Source: G963669295 sp963669295 (GTDB lineage: Bacteria > Bacteroidota > Bacteroidia > Flavobacteriales_D > CALLUQ01). From it: a stretch of DNA of 64,000 bases. The stretch spans positions 2,976,001-3,040,000 of the forward strand of contig OY769938.1 of assembly GCA_963669295.1 (NCBI GenBank), written 5' to 3'. The notes beneath the pieces are model-generated. The model saw only the letters and a program-made list of their open reading frames with translations. It was not told the origin of the DNA and searched no databases. Both the position numbers and the translations under genes were made by a program. This document shows positions 1 to 7,922 of the stretch, piece after piece; position 1 is the stretch's first letter; the number at the start of each line of letters is the position of its first letter.

Positions 1-42
1 AAAGCATTATTAACCGAATTTGGATTCCCATTTGTAAAATAA
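1..42 (+). CDS. rplE: 50S ribosomal protein L5, C-terminal end only
   Basis: Only the last 13 codons and the TAA stop (40-42) lie in the window. The peptide reads KALLTEFGFPFVK, which fits the C-terminus of L5 (ending LLTxFGxPF). L5 binds 5S rRNA in the large subunit. Position agrees: L5 precedes S14 in the spc operon, and rpsN starts 6 nt later. The upstream part of the gene is outside the window, so this is judged on the tail and gene order. Confidence 0.85.
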   Translation, partial: KALLTEFGFPFVK

Positions 43-48
43 ATAGAC

Positions 49-318
49 ATGGCTAAAGAATCAATGAAAGCTAGGGAGAGAAAGCGTGCCAAAATGGTAG
101 CTAAGTATGCTGAGAAAAGAGCAGCATTAAAAGCTGCTGGCGATTACGATGCGCTACAAAAACTTCCTAAAAACGCCTCACCAGTACGTATGCACAACAG
201 ATGTCAACTTACTGGTCGACCAAAAGGATATATGCGTCAATTTGGAATTTCTCGTGTTACTTTCAGGGAAATGGCATTGGCAGGGAAGATCCCAGGTGTA
301 ACAAAAGCCAGTTGGTAA
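49..318 (+). CDS. rpsN: 30S ribosomal protein S14, zinc-free type
   Basis: 89-residue S14 of the small-subunit head. The motif HNRCQLTGRPKGYMR and the C-terminal segment ending PGVTKASW are characteristic. It is the long form without the CxxC...CxxC zinc knuckle: the only cysteine is the one in NRCQL. It sits between rplE and rpsH in the usual spc order with short spacers, so it is translated from the polycistronic mRNA. The ATG at 49 gives the expected family length and N-terminus (MAKESMKARE). Confidence 0.97.
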   Translation: MAKESMKARERKRAKMVAKYAEKRAALKAAGDYDALQKLPKNASPVRMHNRCQLTGRPKGYMRQFGISRVTFREMALAGKIPGVTKASW

Positions 319-351
319 GAAAAAGAATTTTAAGATTAAAGAGGATATAAA

Positions 352-750
352 ATGGTTACCGATCCGATAGCAGATTACTTGACCAGAGTCAGGAACGCCA
401 TTATGGCAAATCATAAAGTTGTAGAGATCCCCGCTTCAAATATGAAGAAAGAGATCACCAAAATTCTTTATGATAAAGGATACATCTTGAATTATAAATT
501 CGAAGATGATAATAAGCAAGGTACAATCAAAATTGCCTTGAAATATCATCCAAGAACCAAGATTCCAGCCATCAAAAAAATGGAAAGAGTGAGTAAGCCA
601 GGTTTAAGAACCTATGCTAACTCAAAAGAATTGCCACGCGTGTTGAACGGATTGGGAATTGCCATTCTTTCTACTTCTAAAGGTGTAATGACCAACAAAG
701 AAGCAAAAACAGAAAATGTAGGTGGCGAAGTATTGTGCTACGTCTACTAA
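352..750 (+). CDS. rpsH: 30S ribosomal protein S8
   Basis: 132 residues, the normal length for S8, which binds the central domain of 16S rRNA and in other bacteria regulates the spc operon. The N-terminus MVTDPIADYLTRVRNA and the C-terminal segment STSKGVMTNKEA...GEVLCYVY are diagnostic. A GAGG at 341-344, seven bases before the ATG, is Shine-Dalgarno-like, which is uncommon in this phylum. The 33-nt spacer after rpsN is one of the larger ones in the operon. Confidence 0.97.
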   Translation: MVTDPIADYLTRVRNAIMANHKVVEIPASNMKKEITKILYDKGYILNYKFEDDNKQGTIKIALKYHPRTKIPAIKKMERVSKPGLRTYANSKELPRVLNGLGIAILSTSKGVMTNKEAKTENVGGEVLCYVY

Positions 751-758
751 ATAAATTT

Positions 759-763
759 GGAGG
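759..763 (+). promoter_or_regulatory. Shine-Dalgarno-like GGAGG before rplF
   Basis: GGAGG lies nine bases before the rplF ATG at 773. Bacteroidota genes, ribosomal protein genes in particular, usually lack such a sequence, and most spacers in this operon are only A-rich. It supports the start chosen for rplF; whether it is used is not shown. Confidence 0.5.
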
Positions 764-772
764 AATTAGATT

Positions 773-1324
773 ATGTCACGAGTAGGAAAAGCCCCCATCA
801 CCATTCCAGCAGGCGTTGAAGTTAGCGTTAACGCTGAGAACTTAGTAACGGTGAAAGGCTCAAAAGGTGAGCTTACTCAGCAAGTGGATCCTGCCATTTC
901 GTTGAAACAAGAAGATGGCGTTATTACGCTTGAAAGAGCTAGCGAGCAAAAAGATCATAAAGCAAAACACGGATTGTTTCGTGCTTTGTTAAACAATATG
1001 GTTGTTGGCGTATCAGAAGGATACAAAAAACAAATGGAGTTGGTAGGGGTAGGTTACAGAGCGCAAGCAAAAGGCCAGCGTCTGGAAATGACACTAGGAT
1101 TTTCTCATCCTATTGCTTTCGAATTGCCAGCCGAAGTGAAAGTGTCTGTAGAAACCCAAAAAGGGCAGCCACCAGTAGTTACTTTAGAATCGCACGATAA
1201 GCAATTGATCGGACAGGTAGCTGCAAAGATTAGGTCGTTCAGAAAACCTGAACCATACAAAGGAAAAGGAATCAAGTTTGTTGGAGAACAAATTAGAAGA
1301 AAAGCAGGTAAAGCCGCTGGATAA
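773..1324 (+). CDS. rplF: 50S ribosomal protein L6
   Basis: 183 residues, full length for L6, which lies near the sarcin-ricin loop and the factor-binding site. Seen: start MSRVGKAPITIPAGVEV, the central LVGVGYRAQAKG loop typical of the second L6 fold repeat, and the C-terminal RSFRKPEPYKGKGIKF signature followed by a basic tail. It lies between rpsH and rplR as in other spc operons. The start is supported by a GGAGG nine bases upstream. Confidence 0.98.
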   Translation: MSRVGKAPITIPAGVEVSVNAENLVTVKGSKGELTQQVDPAISLKQEDGVITLERASEQKDHKAKHGLFRALLNNMVVGVSEGYKKQMELVGVGYRAQAKGQRLEMTLGFSHPIAFELPAEVKVSVETQKGQPPVVTLESHDKQLIGQVAAKIRSFRKPEPYKGKGIKFVGEQIRRKAGKAAG

Positions 1325-1336
1325 TAAGATAAGAAA

Positions 1337-1690
1337 ATGGCACTATCAAAAGAACAAAGAAGGCTAAGGATCAAAAAAAGGATCAGAAAGACCATTACTG
1401 GTACTTCAAACAGGCCAAGGTTAACCGTTTTCAGAAGCAACAAGCAAATTTATGCTCAGTTGATTGATGATGTAGCTGGCACCACATTAGCATCGGCTTC
1501 TTCTTTGAAGAACAAAGATGCACAGAGTGTTGCTAAGATCGATCAAGCGAAACTGGTGGGCAAAGAAATTGCTGAAAAGGCTAAGAAAGCAGGCGTTGAA
1601 AATGTGATCTTTGATCGTAACGGTTACCTCTATCACGGAAGAGTTAAATCATTAGCAGATGCAGCAAGAGAAGCTGGTCTTAAATTTTAA
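1337..1690 (+). CDS. rplR: 50S ribosomal protein L18
   Basis: 117 residues. L18 binds 5S rRNA with L5 and helps dock it in the central protuberance. The very basic N-terminus (ALSKEQRRLRIKKRIRK) and the signature NRPRLTVFRSNKQIYAQ, with the closing ENVIFDRNGYLYHGRVK, identify the family. Spacing is 12 nt to rplF and 5 nt to rpsE, consistent with coupled translation. Confidence 0.97.
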   Translation: MALSKEQRRLRIKKRIRKTITGTSNRPRLTVFRSNKQIYAQLIDDVAGTTLASASSLKNKDAQSVAKIDQAKLVGKEIAEKAKKAGVENVIFDRNGYLYHGRVKSLADAAREAGLKF

Positions 1691-1695
1691 TAACA

Positions 1696-2214
1696 ATGGC
1701 AGAATCTAATATCAGAAGAATCAAGTCGAGCGATATCGAATTAAAAGATAGGCTCGTTGCCATCAACAGGGTAACCAAAGTTACCAAAGGGGGTAGAACA
1801 TTCGGATTTTCGGCCATCGTTGTTGTTGGAAATGAAAGTGGAATCGTTGGACACGGATTGGGTAAAGCAAAAGAAGTGACCGAAGCAATTGCTAAGGGAA
1901 TTGATGATGCTAAGAAGAATCTAATCAAAGTTCCAATCGTGAAAGGCACTGTTCCTCATGCCCAGTATGGTAAGTATGGTGGAGCTAAAATTTACTTGAA
2001 GCCTGCTTCAAGTGGTACCGGGGTAATTGCCGGTGGTGCGATGCGTGCGGTATTGGAGAGTGTTGGAATAAAAGACGTATTGGCAAAATCATTGGGCTCA
2101 TCCAACCCTCACAATGTAGTGAAGGCTACTATGGATGCATTGAAGCACATGAGAAGTGCCAGAACCGTTGCTCAGCACAGAGGAGTTAGCGTTGATAAAG
2201 TATTTAACGGATAA
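1696..2214 (+). CDS. rpsE: 30S ribosomal protein S5
   Basis: 172 residues. S5 contributes to decoding accuracy and mRNA entry. Domain order: N-terminal dsRBD-like half with VTKGGRTFGFSAIVVVG, then the GTGVIAGGAMRAVLESVGI segment of the C-terminal half, then SSNPHNVVKATMDAL. These are textbook S5 signatures. It begins five bases after rplR ends, within the spc order rplR-rpsE-rpmD. Confidence 0.98.
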   Translation: MAESNIRRIKSSDIELKDRLVAINRVTKVTKGGRTFGFSAIVVVGNESGIVGHGLGKAKEVTEAIAKGIDDAKKNLIKVPIVKGTVPHAQYGKYGGAKIYLKPASSGTGVIAGGAMRAVLESVGIKDVLAKSLGSSNPHNVVKATMDALKHMRSARTVAQHRGVSVDKVFNG

Positions 2215-2225
2215 AACAAAAGAAA

Positions 2226-2405
2226 ATGGCTAAGGTCAGAATTACACAGATCAACAGCGCAATCAACAGACCAAAACGTCAGAAAGATACTTTGGTGGCT
2301 TTGGGATTGACTAAGTTGAACAGACCTGTGGAAAAGGAAGCAACACCGCAAATTCTTGGTATGATCAAGAAGGTAGAGCACCTTGTAAAAGTTGAAGAGA
2401 TTTAA
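2226..2405 (+). CDS. rpmD: 50S ribosomal protein L30
   Basis: 59 residues, the normal size for bacterial L30. Translation begins MAKVRITQINSAINRPKRQ and contains DTLVALGLTKLNR with a hydrophobic C-terminal helix ending VKVEEI, matching the L30 ferredoxin-like fold signature (R-x-K-T-L-x-ALGL-x-K). It occupies the expected slot between rpsE (11-nt gap) and rplO (26-nt gap). Confidence 0.96.
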   Translation: MAKVRITQINSAINRPKRQKDTLVALGLTKLNRPVEKEATPQILGMIKKVEHLVKVEEI

Positions 2406-2431
2406 GCGATTAACGCATTAACAATACAGCA

Positions 2432-2878
2432 ATGGACTTAAGTAATTTAAAACCCGCAAAAGGATCAACCAAGTCGAAGAAGCGAATTGGTAGAGGTGAA
2501 GGATCAGGAAAAGGCGGTACCTCCACAAGAGGACATAAAGGTGCCAAGTCAAGATCAGGATACTCTAAGAAGATCGGATTTGAAGGTGGACAAATGCCAC
2601 TGCAAAGAAGGGTTCCCAAATATGGGTTTAAGAACTTTAACAGAAAAGAATACAGAGGCATTAATCTCGATATGATTCAATCGTTGGTTGACAATAAAAA
2701 GGTAACCAGCATCGATCAAGAAGTATTAGTAGCCAATGGTTTGGCCTCTAAAAACGACTTGGTAAAAATATTGGGACGTGGTGAATTGAGTGCCAAGATT
2801 GAAGTAAAGGCACATGCGTTTTCAAAGGCTGCAAAAGAAGCCATTGAAGCAAAAGGAGGAGAAGCAGTAACTATTTAG
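2432..2878 (+). CDS. rplO: 50S ribosomal protein L15
   Basis: 148 residues, standard for L15, a late-assembling large-subunit protein that reaches into 23S rRNA. The Gly/Lys/Arg-rich extended N-terminus (KRIGRGEGSGKGGTSTRGHK) followed by GGQMPLQRRVPKYGF is diagnostic; the globular C-terminal half ends in KEAIEAKGGEAVTI. It directly precedes secY, as in nearly all bacteria, with a 10-nt spacer. Confidence 0.98.
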   Translation: MDLSNLKPAKGSTKSKKRIGRGEGSGKGGTSTRGHKGAKSRSGYSKKIGFEGGQMPLQRRVPKYGFKNFNRKEYRGINLDMIQSLVDNKKVTSIDQEVLVANGLASKNDLVKILGRGELSAKIEVKAHAFSKAAKEAIEAKGGEAVTI

Positions 2879-2888
2879 AATTAGTTGA

Positions 2889-4214
2889 ATGAAAGGTTTT
2901 TTTACGACATTAAGAAACATCTGGAAGATTGAGGATCTACGTGCTAGAATCCTCACTACTTTAGGACTTATACTCATTTATAGGGTAGGGTCTTATGTAG
3001 TATTACCAGGTGTTGATTCCGATGCCCTGGCACAGGCAGCCGCTCAAGATGGCGGAGGTGGATTGGCAGACTTGTTAAGTATGTTTACCGGAGGTGCTTT
3101 TTCGAGGGCATCTATTTTTGCATTGGGAATCATGCCTTACATTTCCGCATCCATTATCATGCAGTTGTTGGGAATTGCTGTTCCTGCAATACAAAAGATG
3201 CAGCGAGAAGGCGAAAGCGGTCGTAAGAAAATTAATCAATGGACACGTTTTCTAACCATAGCCATTACAGGTTTTCAAGCACCAAGTTACCTTGGCGCTA
3301 CAGTGGTGAATCAGCCAGGTGCTGTTCCAGACCCTACTGCAATGTGGTGGATTACTTCTATTGTAATCCTTGTTTCAGGAACCATGTTTGTAATGTGGTT
3401 AGGAGAAAGAATTACCGACAAAGGCATTGGCAATGGTATTTCATTGTTGATCATGATTGGTATTATTGCTTCCCTGCCTGCAGCATTCATTCAGGAAATG
3501 GTAACCCGATTGGATAAAGGAGGTATGGTAATCTTGCTGGTAGAAATGGTATTCCTGCTGCTGGTTATTCTTGCTACCATTCTGTTGGTACAGGGCACTA
3601 GAAGAATACCCGTTCAGTTTGCAAAGCGTGTAGTAGGCAACAAACAATATGGAGGTGTACGTCAGTACATTCCATTGAAAGTGAATTCAGCTGGGGTAAT
3701 GCCCATCATCTTTGCACAAGCTATTATGTTTGTGCCCTTGTACTTCGCATCTGATGCCGGTGGGTTTTGGAATGAATTGGCCAACTTCCAGGGATTTTGG
3801 TATAACTTCATTTTTGCCATTATGATCATCCTGTTTACCTATTTCTATACAGCGATCATGGTAAACCCCAACCAAATTGCGGATGATATGAAGCGTAATG
3901 GCGGATTTATTCCAGGCATCAAACCAGGAAGAAAAACTGCCGATTTTATTGATAGCTTGTTATCGCGTATTACATTGCCCGGTTCCATCTTTTTGGCCAT
4001 CATAGCCATTTTGCCAGCTTTTGCTATGCAGTTTGGTGTAAAGCAATCGTTCGCTCAGTTTTATGGAGGAACCTCATTGTTAATTATGGTGGGTGTGGTA
4101 TTGGATACGCTACAACAGATAGAAAGCCACTTGTTAAGCCGTCATTACGATGGATTAATGAAAGGTGGTAAAATCAAAGGAAGAGGAGGCTCTGCATTTG
4201 GTATGGCAGGGTAG
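2889..4214 (+). CDS. secY: Protein translocase subunit SecY
   Basis: 441 residues with ten predicted hydrophobic transmembrane segments. SecY is the channel of the Sec translocon and moves unfolded proteins, including all T9SS cargo in this window, across or into the inner membrane. Landmarks: the first membrane span near 20-40 (LGLILIYRVGSYVVLPG), MPYISASIIMQLL near 80, the ERITDKGIGNGISLLI loop, and the RKTADFIDSLL loop near the C-terminus. It lies in the usual place after rplO, with map following after 12 nt. Confidence 0.98.
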   Translation: MKGFFTTLRNIWKIEDLRARILTTLGLILIYRVGSYVVLPGVDSDALAQAAAQDGGGGLADLLSMFTGGAFSRASIFALGIMPYISASIIMQLLGIAVPAIQKMQREGESGRKKINQWTRFLTIAITGFQAPSYLGATVVNQPGAVPDPTAMWWITSIVILVSGTMFVMWLGERITDKGIGNGISLLIMIGIIASLPAAFIQEMVTRLDKGGMVILLVEMVFLLLVILATILLVQGTRRIPVQFAKRVVGNKQYGGVRQYIPLKVNSAGVMPIIFAQAIMFVPLYFASDAGGFWNELANFQGFWYNFIFAIMIILFTYFYTAIMVNPNQIADDMKRNGGFIPGIKPGRKTADFIDSLLSRITLPGSIFLAIIAILPAFAMQFGVKQSFAQFYGGTSLLIMVGVVLDTLQQIESHLLSRHYDGLMKGGKIKGRGGSAFGMAG

Positions 4215-4226
4215 CACGTTCGGACT

Positions 4227-5000
4227 ATGATATACTATAAGACGGACGAGGAGATAGAAACATTAAGAGAGAGTTCTTTACTTGTTGGAAAAACTTTAGC
4301 AGAAGTTGCTAAACTAATTAAGCCAGGTGTCACTACACTTGACCTGGATAAGGTAGCCGAGGAGTTCATTAGAGACCATGCTGCTGAACCTGGGTTTAAG
4401 GGATACAACGGTTTTCCTAATTCACTTTGCACCTCGGTCAACGAGCAAGTGGTACACGGAATTCCAAACGATGTTCCCTTAAAGGATGGAGACATTGTTT
4501 CGGTAGATTGTGGCGTATTGAAAAATGGATTTTATGGTGATTCAGCTTATACGTTTCAGGTAGGAGAAGTAAGCGATGAAGTGAAGAAACTACTTGAAGT
4601 AACCAAAGCATCATTGAACAAAGCCATTGAAGTATCCATTACCGGAAAACGTTTAGGAGACATTGGTTATGCTGTTCAAGAACATGCCGAAAGTCACGGT
4701 TATGGTGTAGTAAGAGAATTGGTAGGGCACGGCTTGGGAAGAAACCTTCATGAAAAACCAGAAGTACCTAATTACGGTAGAAGAGGAGTTGGCATGAAGT
4801 TGAAAGACGGATTGGTGTTGGCCATTGAGCCTATGATTAACCTGGGAGTAAAAGAAGTAAAGCAACTGAATGATGGATGGACCATTGTGACTGCCGACGG
4901 AAAGCCTTCGGCACACTTTGAACACGATGTGGCCATCAGAAAAGGGAAAGCTGAAGTATTGTCCACTTTCAAGTACATAGAAGAAGTATTGAATAATTAG
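4227..5000 (+). CDS. map: Type I methionine aminopeptidase
   Basis: 257 residues. MetAP removes the initiator methionine from nascent proteins in the cytoplasm. All five metal ligands of the pita-bread fold can be placed: D94 and D105 (SVDCGVLKNGFYGDSAY), H168 (VGHGLGRNLHE), E201 (AIEPMINLG) and E232 (FEHDVAI). There is no N-terminal zinc-finger extension, so it is class Ia. It sits between secY and infA, a common arrangement that ties protein maturation to ribosome synthesis. Confidence 0.97.
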   Translation: MIYYKTDEEIETLRESSLLVGKTLAEVAKLIKPGVTTLDLDKVAEEFIRDHAAEPGFKGYNGFPNSLCTSVNEQVVHGIPNDVPLKDGDIVSVDCGVLKNGFYGDSAYTFQVGEVSDEVKKLLEVTKASLNKAIEVSITGKRLGDIGYAVQEHAESHGYGVVRELVGHGLGRNLHEKPEVPNYGRRGVGMKLKDGLVLAIEPMINLGVKEVKQLNDGWTIVTADGKPSAHFEHDVAIRKGKAEVLSTFKYIEEVLNN

Positions 5001-5029
5001 AATTAGATAAAACAAAGGATAGAGATAGT

Positions 5030-5248
5030 ATGGCTAAAACACCTTCAATAGAGCAAGATGGGATCATCAAAGAAGCATTGTCGAATGCAATGTTTAGAGT
5101 TGAATTAGAAAATGGTCACATCATTACAGCTCACATTTCAGGAAAAATGAGAATGCACTACATTAAAATTTTGCCTGGAGATAAAGTGAAGGTTGAAATG
5201 TCGCCATACGACTTGACCAAAGGAAGAATAACATTTAGGTATAAATAA
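5030..5248 (+). CDS. infA: Translation initiation factor IF-1
   Basis: 72 residues, exactly the size of IF-1, a single S1/OB-fold protein that blocks the A site of the 30S subunit during initiation. The signatures ALSNAMFRVELENGHIITAHISG and KMRMHYIKILPGDKVKVEMSPYDLTKGRI are clear (longest run quoted in parts: AMFRVELENGH and ILPGDKVKVEM). It lies 29 nt after map and 23 nt before rpmJ, the usual infA-rpmJ-rpsM order. Confidence 0.97.
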   Translation: MAKTPSIEQDGIIKEALSNAMFRVELENGHIITAHISGKMRMHYIKILPGDKVKVEMSPYDLTKGRITFRYK

Positions 5249-5271
5249 AATACCGATTTAAAATAAGCGAC

Positions 5272-5388
5272 ATGAAAGTTAGAGCATCAATAAAAAAACG
5301 TTCGGCAGATTGCAAAATCGTAAGGAGAAAAGGACGTTTGTATGTGATTAACAAAAAGAACCCTAAGTTCAAGCAACGTCAGGGGTAA
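5272..5388 (+). CDS. rpmJ: 50S ribosomal protein L36, zinc-free type
   Basis: 38 residues. It begins MKVRASIKKRSADCKIVRR and ends NPKFKQRQG, the L36 pattern. The classical C-x2-C-x12-C-x4-H zinc site is lost: only C14 remains, the first cysteine is Ser and the third is Asn, so this is the C-minus form. It sits between infA and rpsM as expected. The gene is short but its identity is secure from sequence and position. Confidence 0.97.
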   Translation: MKVRASIKKRSADCKIVRRKGRLYVINKKNPKFKQRQG

Positions 5389-5420
5389 TTTAGAAATTAA
5401 GAACAATCAATAATTAAGAT

Positions 5421-5798
5421 ATGGCAAGGATTGCAGGTATCGACTTACCAAAGAATAAAAGAGGAGAAATAGGATTAACCTATATTTTCGGCATTGGCAA
5501 TAGCACGGCTAGAAAGATTTTAACTGAAGCAGGTGTAGATTGGAACATCAAAGTAGCTGATTGGAATGATGATCAGTTGGCCGCTATTCGCACTATCTTG
5601 AACGACAATTTTAAAGTAGAAGGTGCATTGCGTTCTGAAGTTCAAACCAACATCAAACGATTGATGGATATTGGTTGTTACAGAGGCGTAAGACATCGTG
5701 TAGGATTGCCTTTGAGAGGTCAGAAAACCAAAAACAACTCCCGAACAAGAAAAGGGAAGAGAAAAACTGTTGCTAATAAGAAAAAAGCTACTAAATAA
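5421..5798 (+). CDS. rpsM: 30S ribosomal protein S13
   Basis: 125 residues. S13 lies in the 30S head, contacts the P-site tRNA and forms intersubunit bridges. Start MARIAGIDLPKNKRGEIG, central LMDIGCYRGVRHRVGLPLRG and C-terminal RGQKTKNNSRTRKGKRKT are family signatures; the tail is strongly basic. It begins the former alpha-operon block (rpsM-rpsK-rpsD-rpoA-rplQ), here continuous with spc genes and with no visible promoter in the 32-nt gap. Confidence 0.98.
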   Translation: MARIAGIDLPKNKRGEIGLTYIFGIGNSTARKILTEAGVDWNIKVADWNDDQLAAIRTILNDNFKVEGALRSEVQTNIKRLMDIGCYRGVRHRVGLPLRGQKTKNNSRTRKGKRKTVANKKKATK

Positions 5799-5822
5799 TA
5801 AGTAGTTCTAATAACGTAAGTT

Positions 5823-6206
5823 ATGGCAAAGAGTACTAAAAAGAAGAAGAAAGTAAAAGTAGATGCGGTTGGACAAGCGCACATTCACGCTTCATTCAAC
5901 AACATCATCATTTCATTGTGTAACAATCAAGGACAGGTTATTTCCTGGTCTTCAGCCGGTAAGCAAGGCTTTAGAGGCTCGAAGAAAAACACACCTTATG
6001 CAGCACAAGTAGCTGCTGAAGAGTGTACCAAGGAAGCTTACGAATACGGCTTGAGAAAAGTAAAGGTATTTGTTAAAGGACCTGGTTCTGGTAGAGAGTC
6101 AGCAATTCGTACCATTCACAACAATGGTGTGGAGGTAATGGAGATCATGGATGTTACTCCAATTCCTCACAACGGCTGTCGTCCTCCGAAAAGAAGAAGA
6201 GTATAA
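5823..6206 (+). CDS. rpsK: 30S ribosomal protein S11
   Basis: 127 residues. S11 forms part of the 30S platform near the mRNA exit. Seen: lysine-rich N-terminus (MAKSTKKKKKVKV), AHIHASFNNIIISL, SSAGKQGFRGSKKNTPYAAQ, and the C-terminal signature DVTPIPHNGCRPPKRRRV, which is nearly invariant. It is followed by a 53-nt gap before rpsD that has no clear terminator or promoter. Confidence 0.98.
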   Translation: MAKSTKKKKKVKVDAVGQAHIHASFNNIIISLCNNQGQVISWSSAGKQGFRGSKKNTPYAAQVAAEECTKEAYEYGLRKVKVFVKGPGSGRESAIRTIHNNGVEVMEIMDVTPIPHNGCRPPKRRRV

Positions 6207-6259
6207 TCAATAATTACATGGGTGCGACTATAGGATCGCATTCCAATAAAGACTAAGAT

Positions 6260-6865
6260 ATGGCTAGATACAGAGGTCCAAAATCGAAGATCGCCAGGAA
6301 ATTTAGGGAGCCACTTTTTGGCCCCGATAAGGCCTTGGAAAAGAAGAATTATCCTCCTGGACAACACGGTCCAAACAAAAGGAGAAAAAAGCAATCTGAA
6401 TACGCTATTCAGTTGCAAGAGAAGCAAAAGGCGAAATACATCTATGGTATTTTGGAACGCCAGTTTGCAAACTTGTTTGATAAGGCTTCCAGAAAAAAAG
6501 GTATTACTGGTGAGAACTTATTGCAATTGTGTGAATCACGATTGGATAACACTGTTTTCCGTTTAGGTATTGGTCCATCAAGAAGGGCTGCCCGACAGTT
6601 GGTAGGTCATAGACACATTACTGTAAATGGACAGATTGTAAATATTCCTTCTTATGCCCTCAAACCTGGGGATGTAATTGGAGTAAGAGAAAAATCCAAG
6701 TCGTTGGAAATAATTTCCAACTCATTGGCATCTCACAGCCATCAATACGATTGGTTGGATTGGAACGCTACCGATATGGTGGGTACATTTGTTACTGTAC
6801 CAGAGCGAGAGCAAATCCCTGAGAACATCAAAGAACAACTGATTGTAGAATTGTATTCTAAATAA
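6260..6865 (+). CDS. rpsD: 30S ribosomal protein S4
   Basis: 201 residues. S4 nucleates 16S 5'-domain assembly. The N-terminus MARYRGPKSKIARKFREPLFG lacks the zinc cysteines. The S4 RNA-binding domain follows (LCESRLDNTVFRLGIGPSRR then ARQLVGHRHITVNG), and the protein ends with EQLIVELYSK. It lies nine bases before rpoA, the normal alpha-operon order. In other bacteria S4 represses this operon; no leader target is visible here. Confidence 0.98.
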   Translation: MARYRGPKSKIARKFREPLFGPDKALEKKNYPPGQHGPNKRRKKQSEYAIQLQEKQKAKYIYGILERQFANLFDKASRKKGITGENLLQLCESRLDNTVFRLGIGPSRRAARQLVGHRHITVNGQIVNIPSYALKPGDVIGVREKSKSLEIISNSLASHSHQYDWLDWNATDMVGTFVTVPEREQIPENIKEQLIVELYSK

Positions 6866-6874
6866 TCCTGAATT

Positions 6875-7864
6875 ATGGCAATTTTAGATTTTCAAAGACC
6901 AGATAAGGTAATAATGATCGAATCAGATGACCAGGTAGGTCAATTTGAATTCCGTCCATTAGAGCCCGGTTATGGCATTACTGTTGGAAACGCTCTTCGC
7001 AGAATCTTACTTTCATCGTTAGAAGGTTTTGCTATTACTTCTGTGAAAGTAGAAGGAGTAGAGCACGAGTTTTCAACAATCAAAGGTGTAGTTGAGGATG
7101 TGACTGAGATTATCTTGAACTTGAAACAAGTACGTTTCAAGCAACAAATAGATGGAACAAACAACGAAAAGGTAATGATCTCTGTTAACGGTCAAGATCA
7201 GTTGACTGCCGGAGACATTGGCAATTTCACTTCTGCTTTTCAGGTATTGAACCCTGATTTGGTGATTTGTAACATGGAATCTTCTGTGAAGCTAGACATG
7301 GAAATCACCATTGATAAAGGAAGAGGATACCGTCCTGCAGAGGAAAATAAAACCAATGCTGCAATTGGAGTAATTGCTACAGATTCGATTTTTACACCAA
7401 TTAAAAACGTAAAGTACAGCATTGAAAACTTTAGGGTAGAGCAAAAAACGGATTACGAGAAGTTGGTTTTTGAAATTACTACCGATGGTTCTATCACCCC
7501 TAAAGAGGCATTGAAAGAAGCCGCTAAGATTTTGATTCACCACTTCATGTTGTTCTCTGATGAGCGCATTACATTGGATAGTGAAGAAAAATCGGAAACC
7601 GAAGAATTTGATGAGACATCATTGCACATGCGCCAATTGTTAAAAACCAAGTTGGTAGACATGGATCTTTCTGTAAGAGCATTGAATTGCTTGAAAGCGG
7701 CCGATGTTGAAACATTGGGTGATTTGGTATCTTATAATAAGAACGACTTGTTGAAGTTTAGAAACTTTGGAAAGAAATCATTAACTGAGTTGGAAGATTT
7801 GATTGAATCAAAAGGCCTTTCATTCGGTATGAGTGTTGAAAAATACAAGTTGGATAAAGACTAG
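6875..7864 (+). CDS. rpoA: RNA polymerase subunit alpha
   Basis: 329 residues. The N-terminal domain (about 1-230) dimerises and nucleates core assembly; it shows PLEPGYGITVGNALRRILLS and EFSTIKGVVEDVTEIILNLK. An acidic linker (about 235-250, SEEKSETEEFDE) leads to the C-terminal helix-hairpin domain with LSVRALNCLKAADVETLGDL and FGKKSLTELEDLI, which contacts UP elements and activators. Length and order (rpsD-rpoA-rplQ) are normal. Confidence 0.98.
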   Translation: MAILDFQRPDKVIMIESDDQVGQFEFRPLEPGYGITVGNALRRILLSSLEGFAITSVKVEGVEHEFSTIKGVVEDVTEIILNLKQVRFKQQIDGTNNEKVMISVNGQDQLTAGDIGNFTSAFQVLNPDLVICNMESSVKLDMEITIDKGRGYRPAEENKTNAAIGVIATDSIFTPIKNVKYSIENFRVEQKTDYEKLVFEITTDGSITPKEALKEAAKILIHHFMLFSDERITLDSEEKSETEEFDETSLHMRQLLKTKLVDMDLSVRALNCLKAADVETLGDLVSYNKNDLLKFRNFGKKSLTELEDLIESKGLSFGMSVEKYKLDKD

Positions 7865-7882
7865 TTGAGAAATTGATTAACG

Positions 7883-7908
7883 GAAGCCGGACTAAAGGAT
7901 TCGGTTTC
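7883..7908 (+). promoter_or_regulatory. Possible hairpin in the rpoA-rplQ spacer
   Basis: GAAGCCG at 7883-7889 can pair with CGGTTTC at 7902-7908 (one G-U pair), leaving a loop of about twelve bases, within the 58-nt gap before rplQ. There is no T-tract, so it is not a terminator. It could stabilise or attenuate the mRNA upstream of rplQ; no function is shown. Confidence 0.3.
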
Positions 7909-7922
7909 ACATTACAAGCGTC

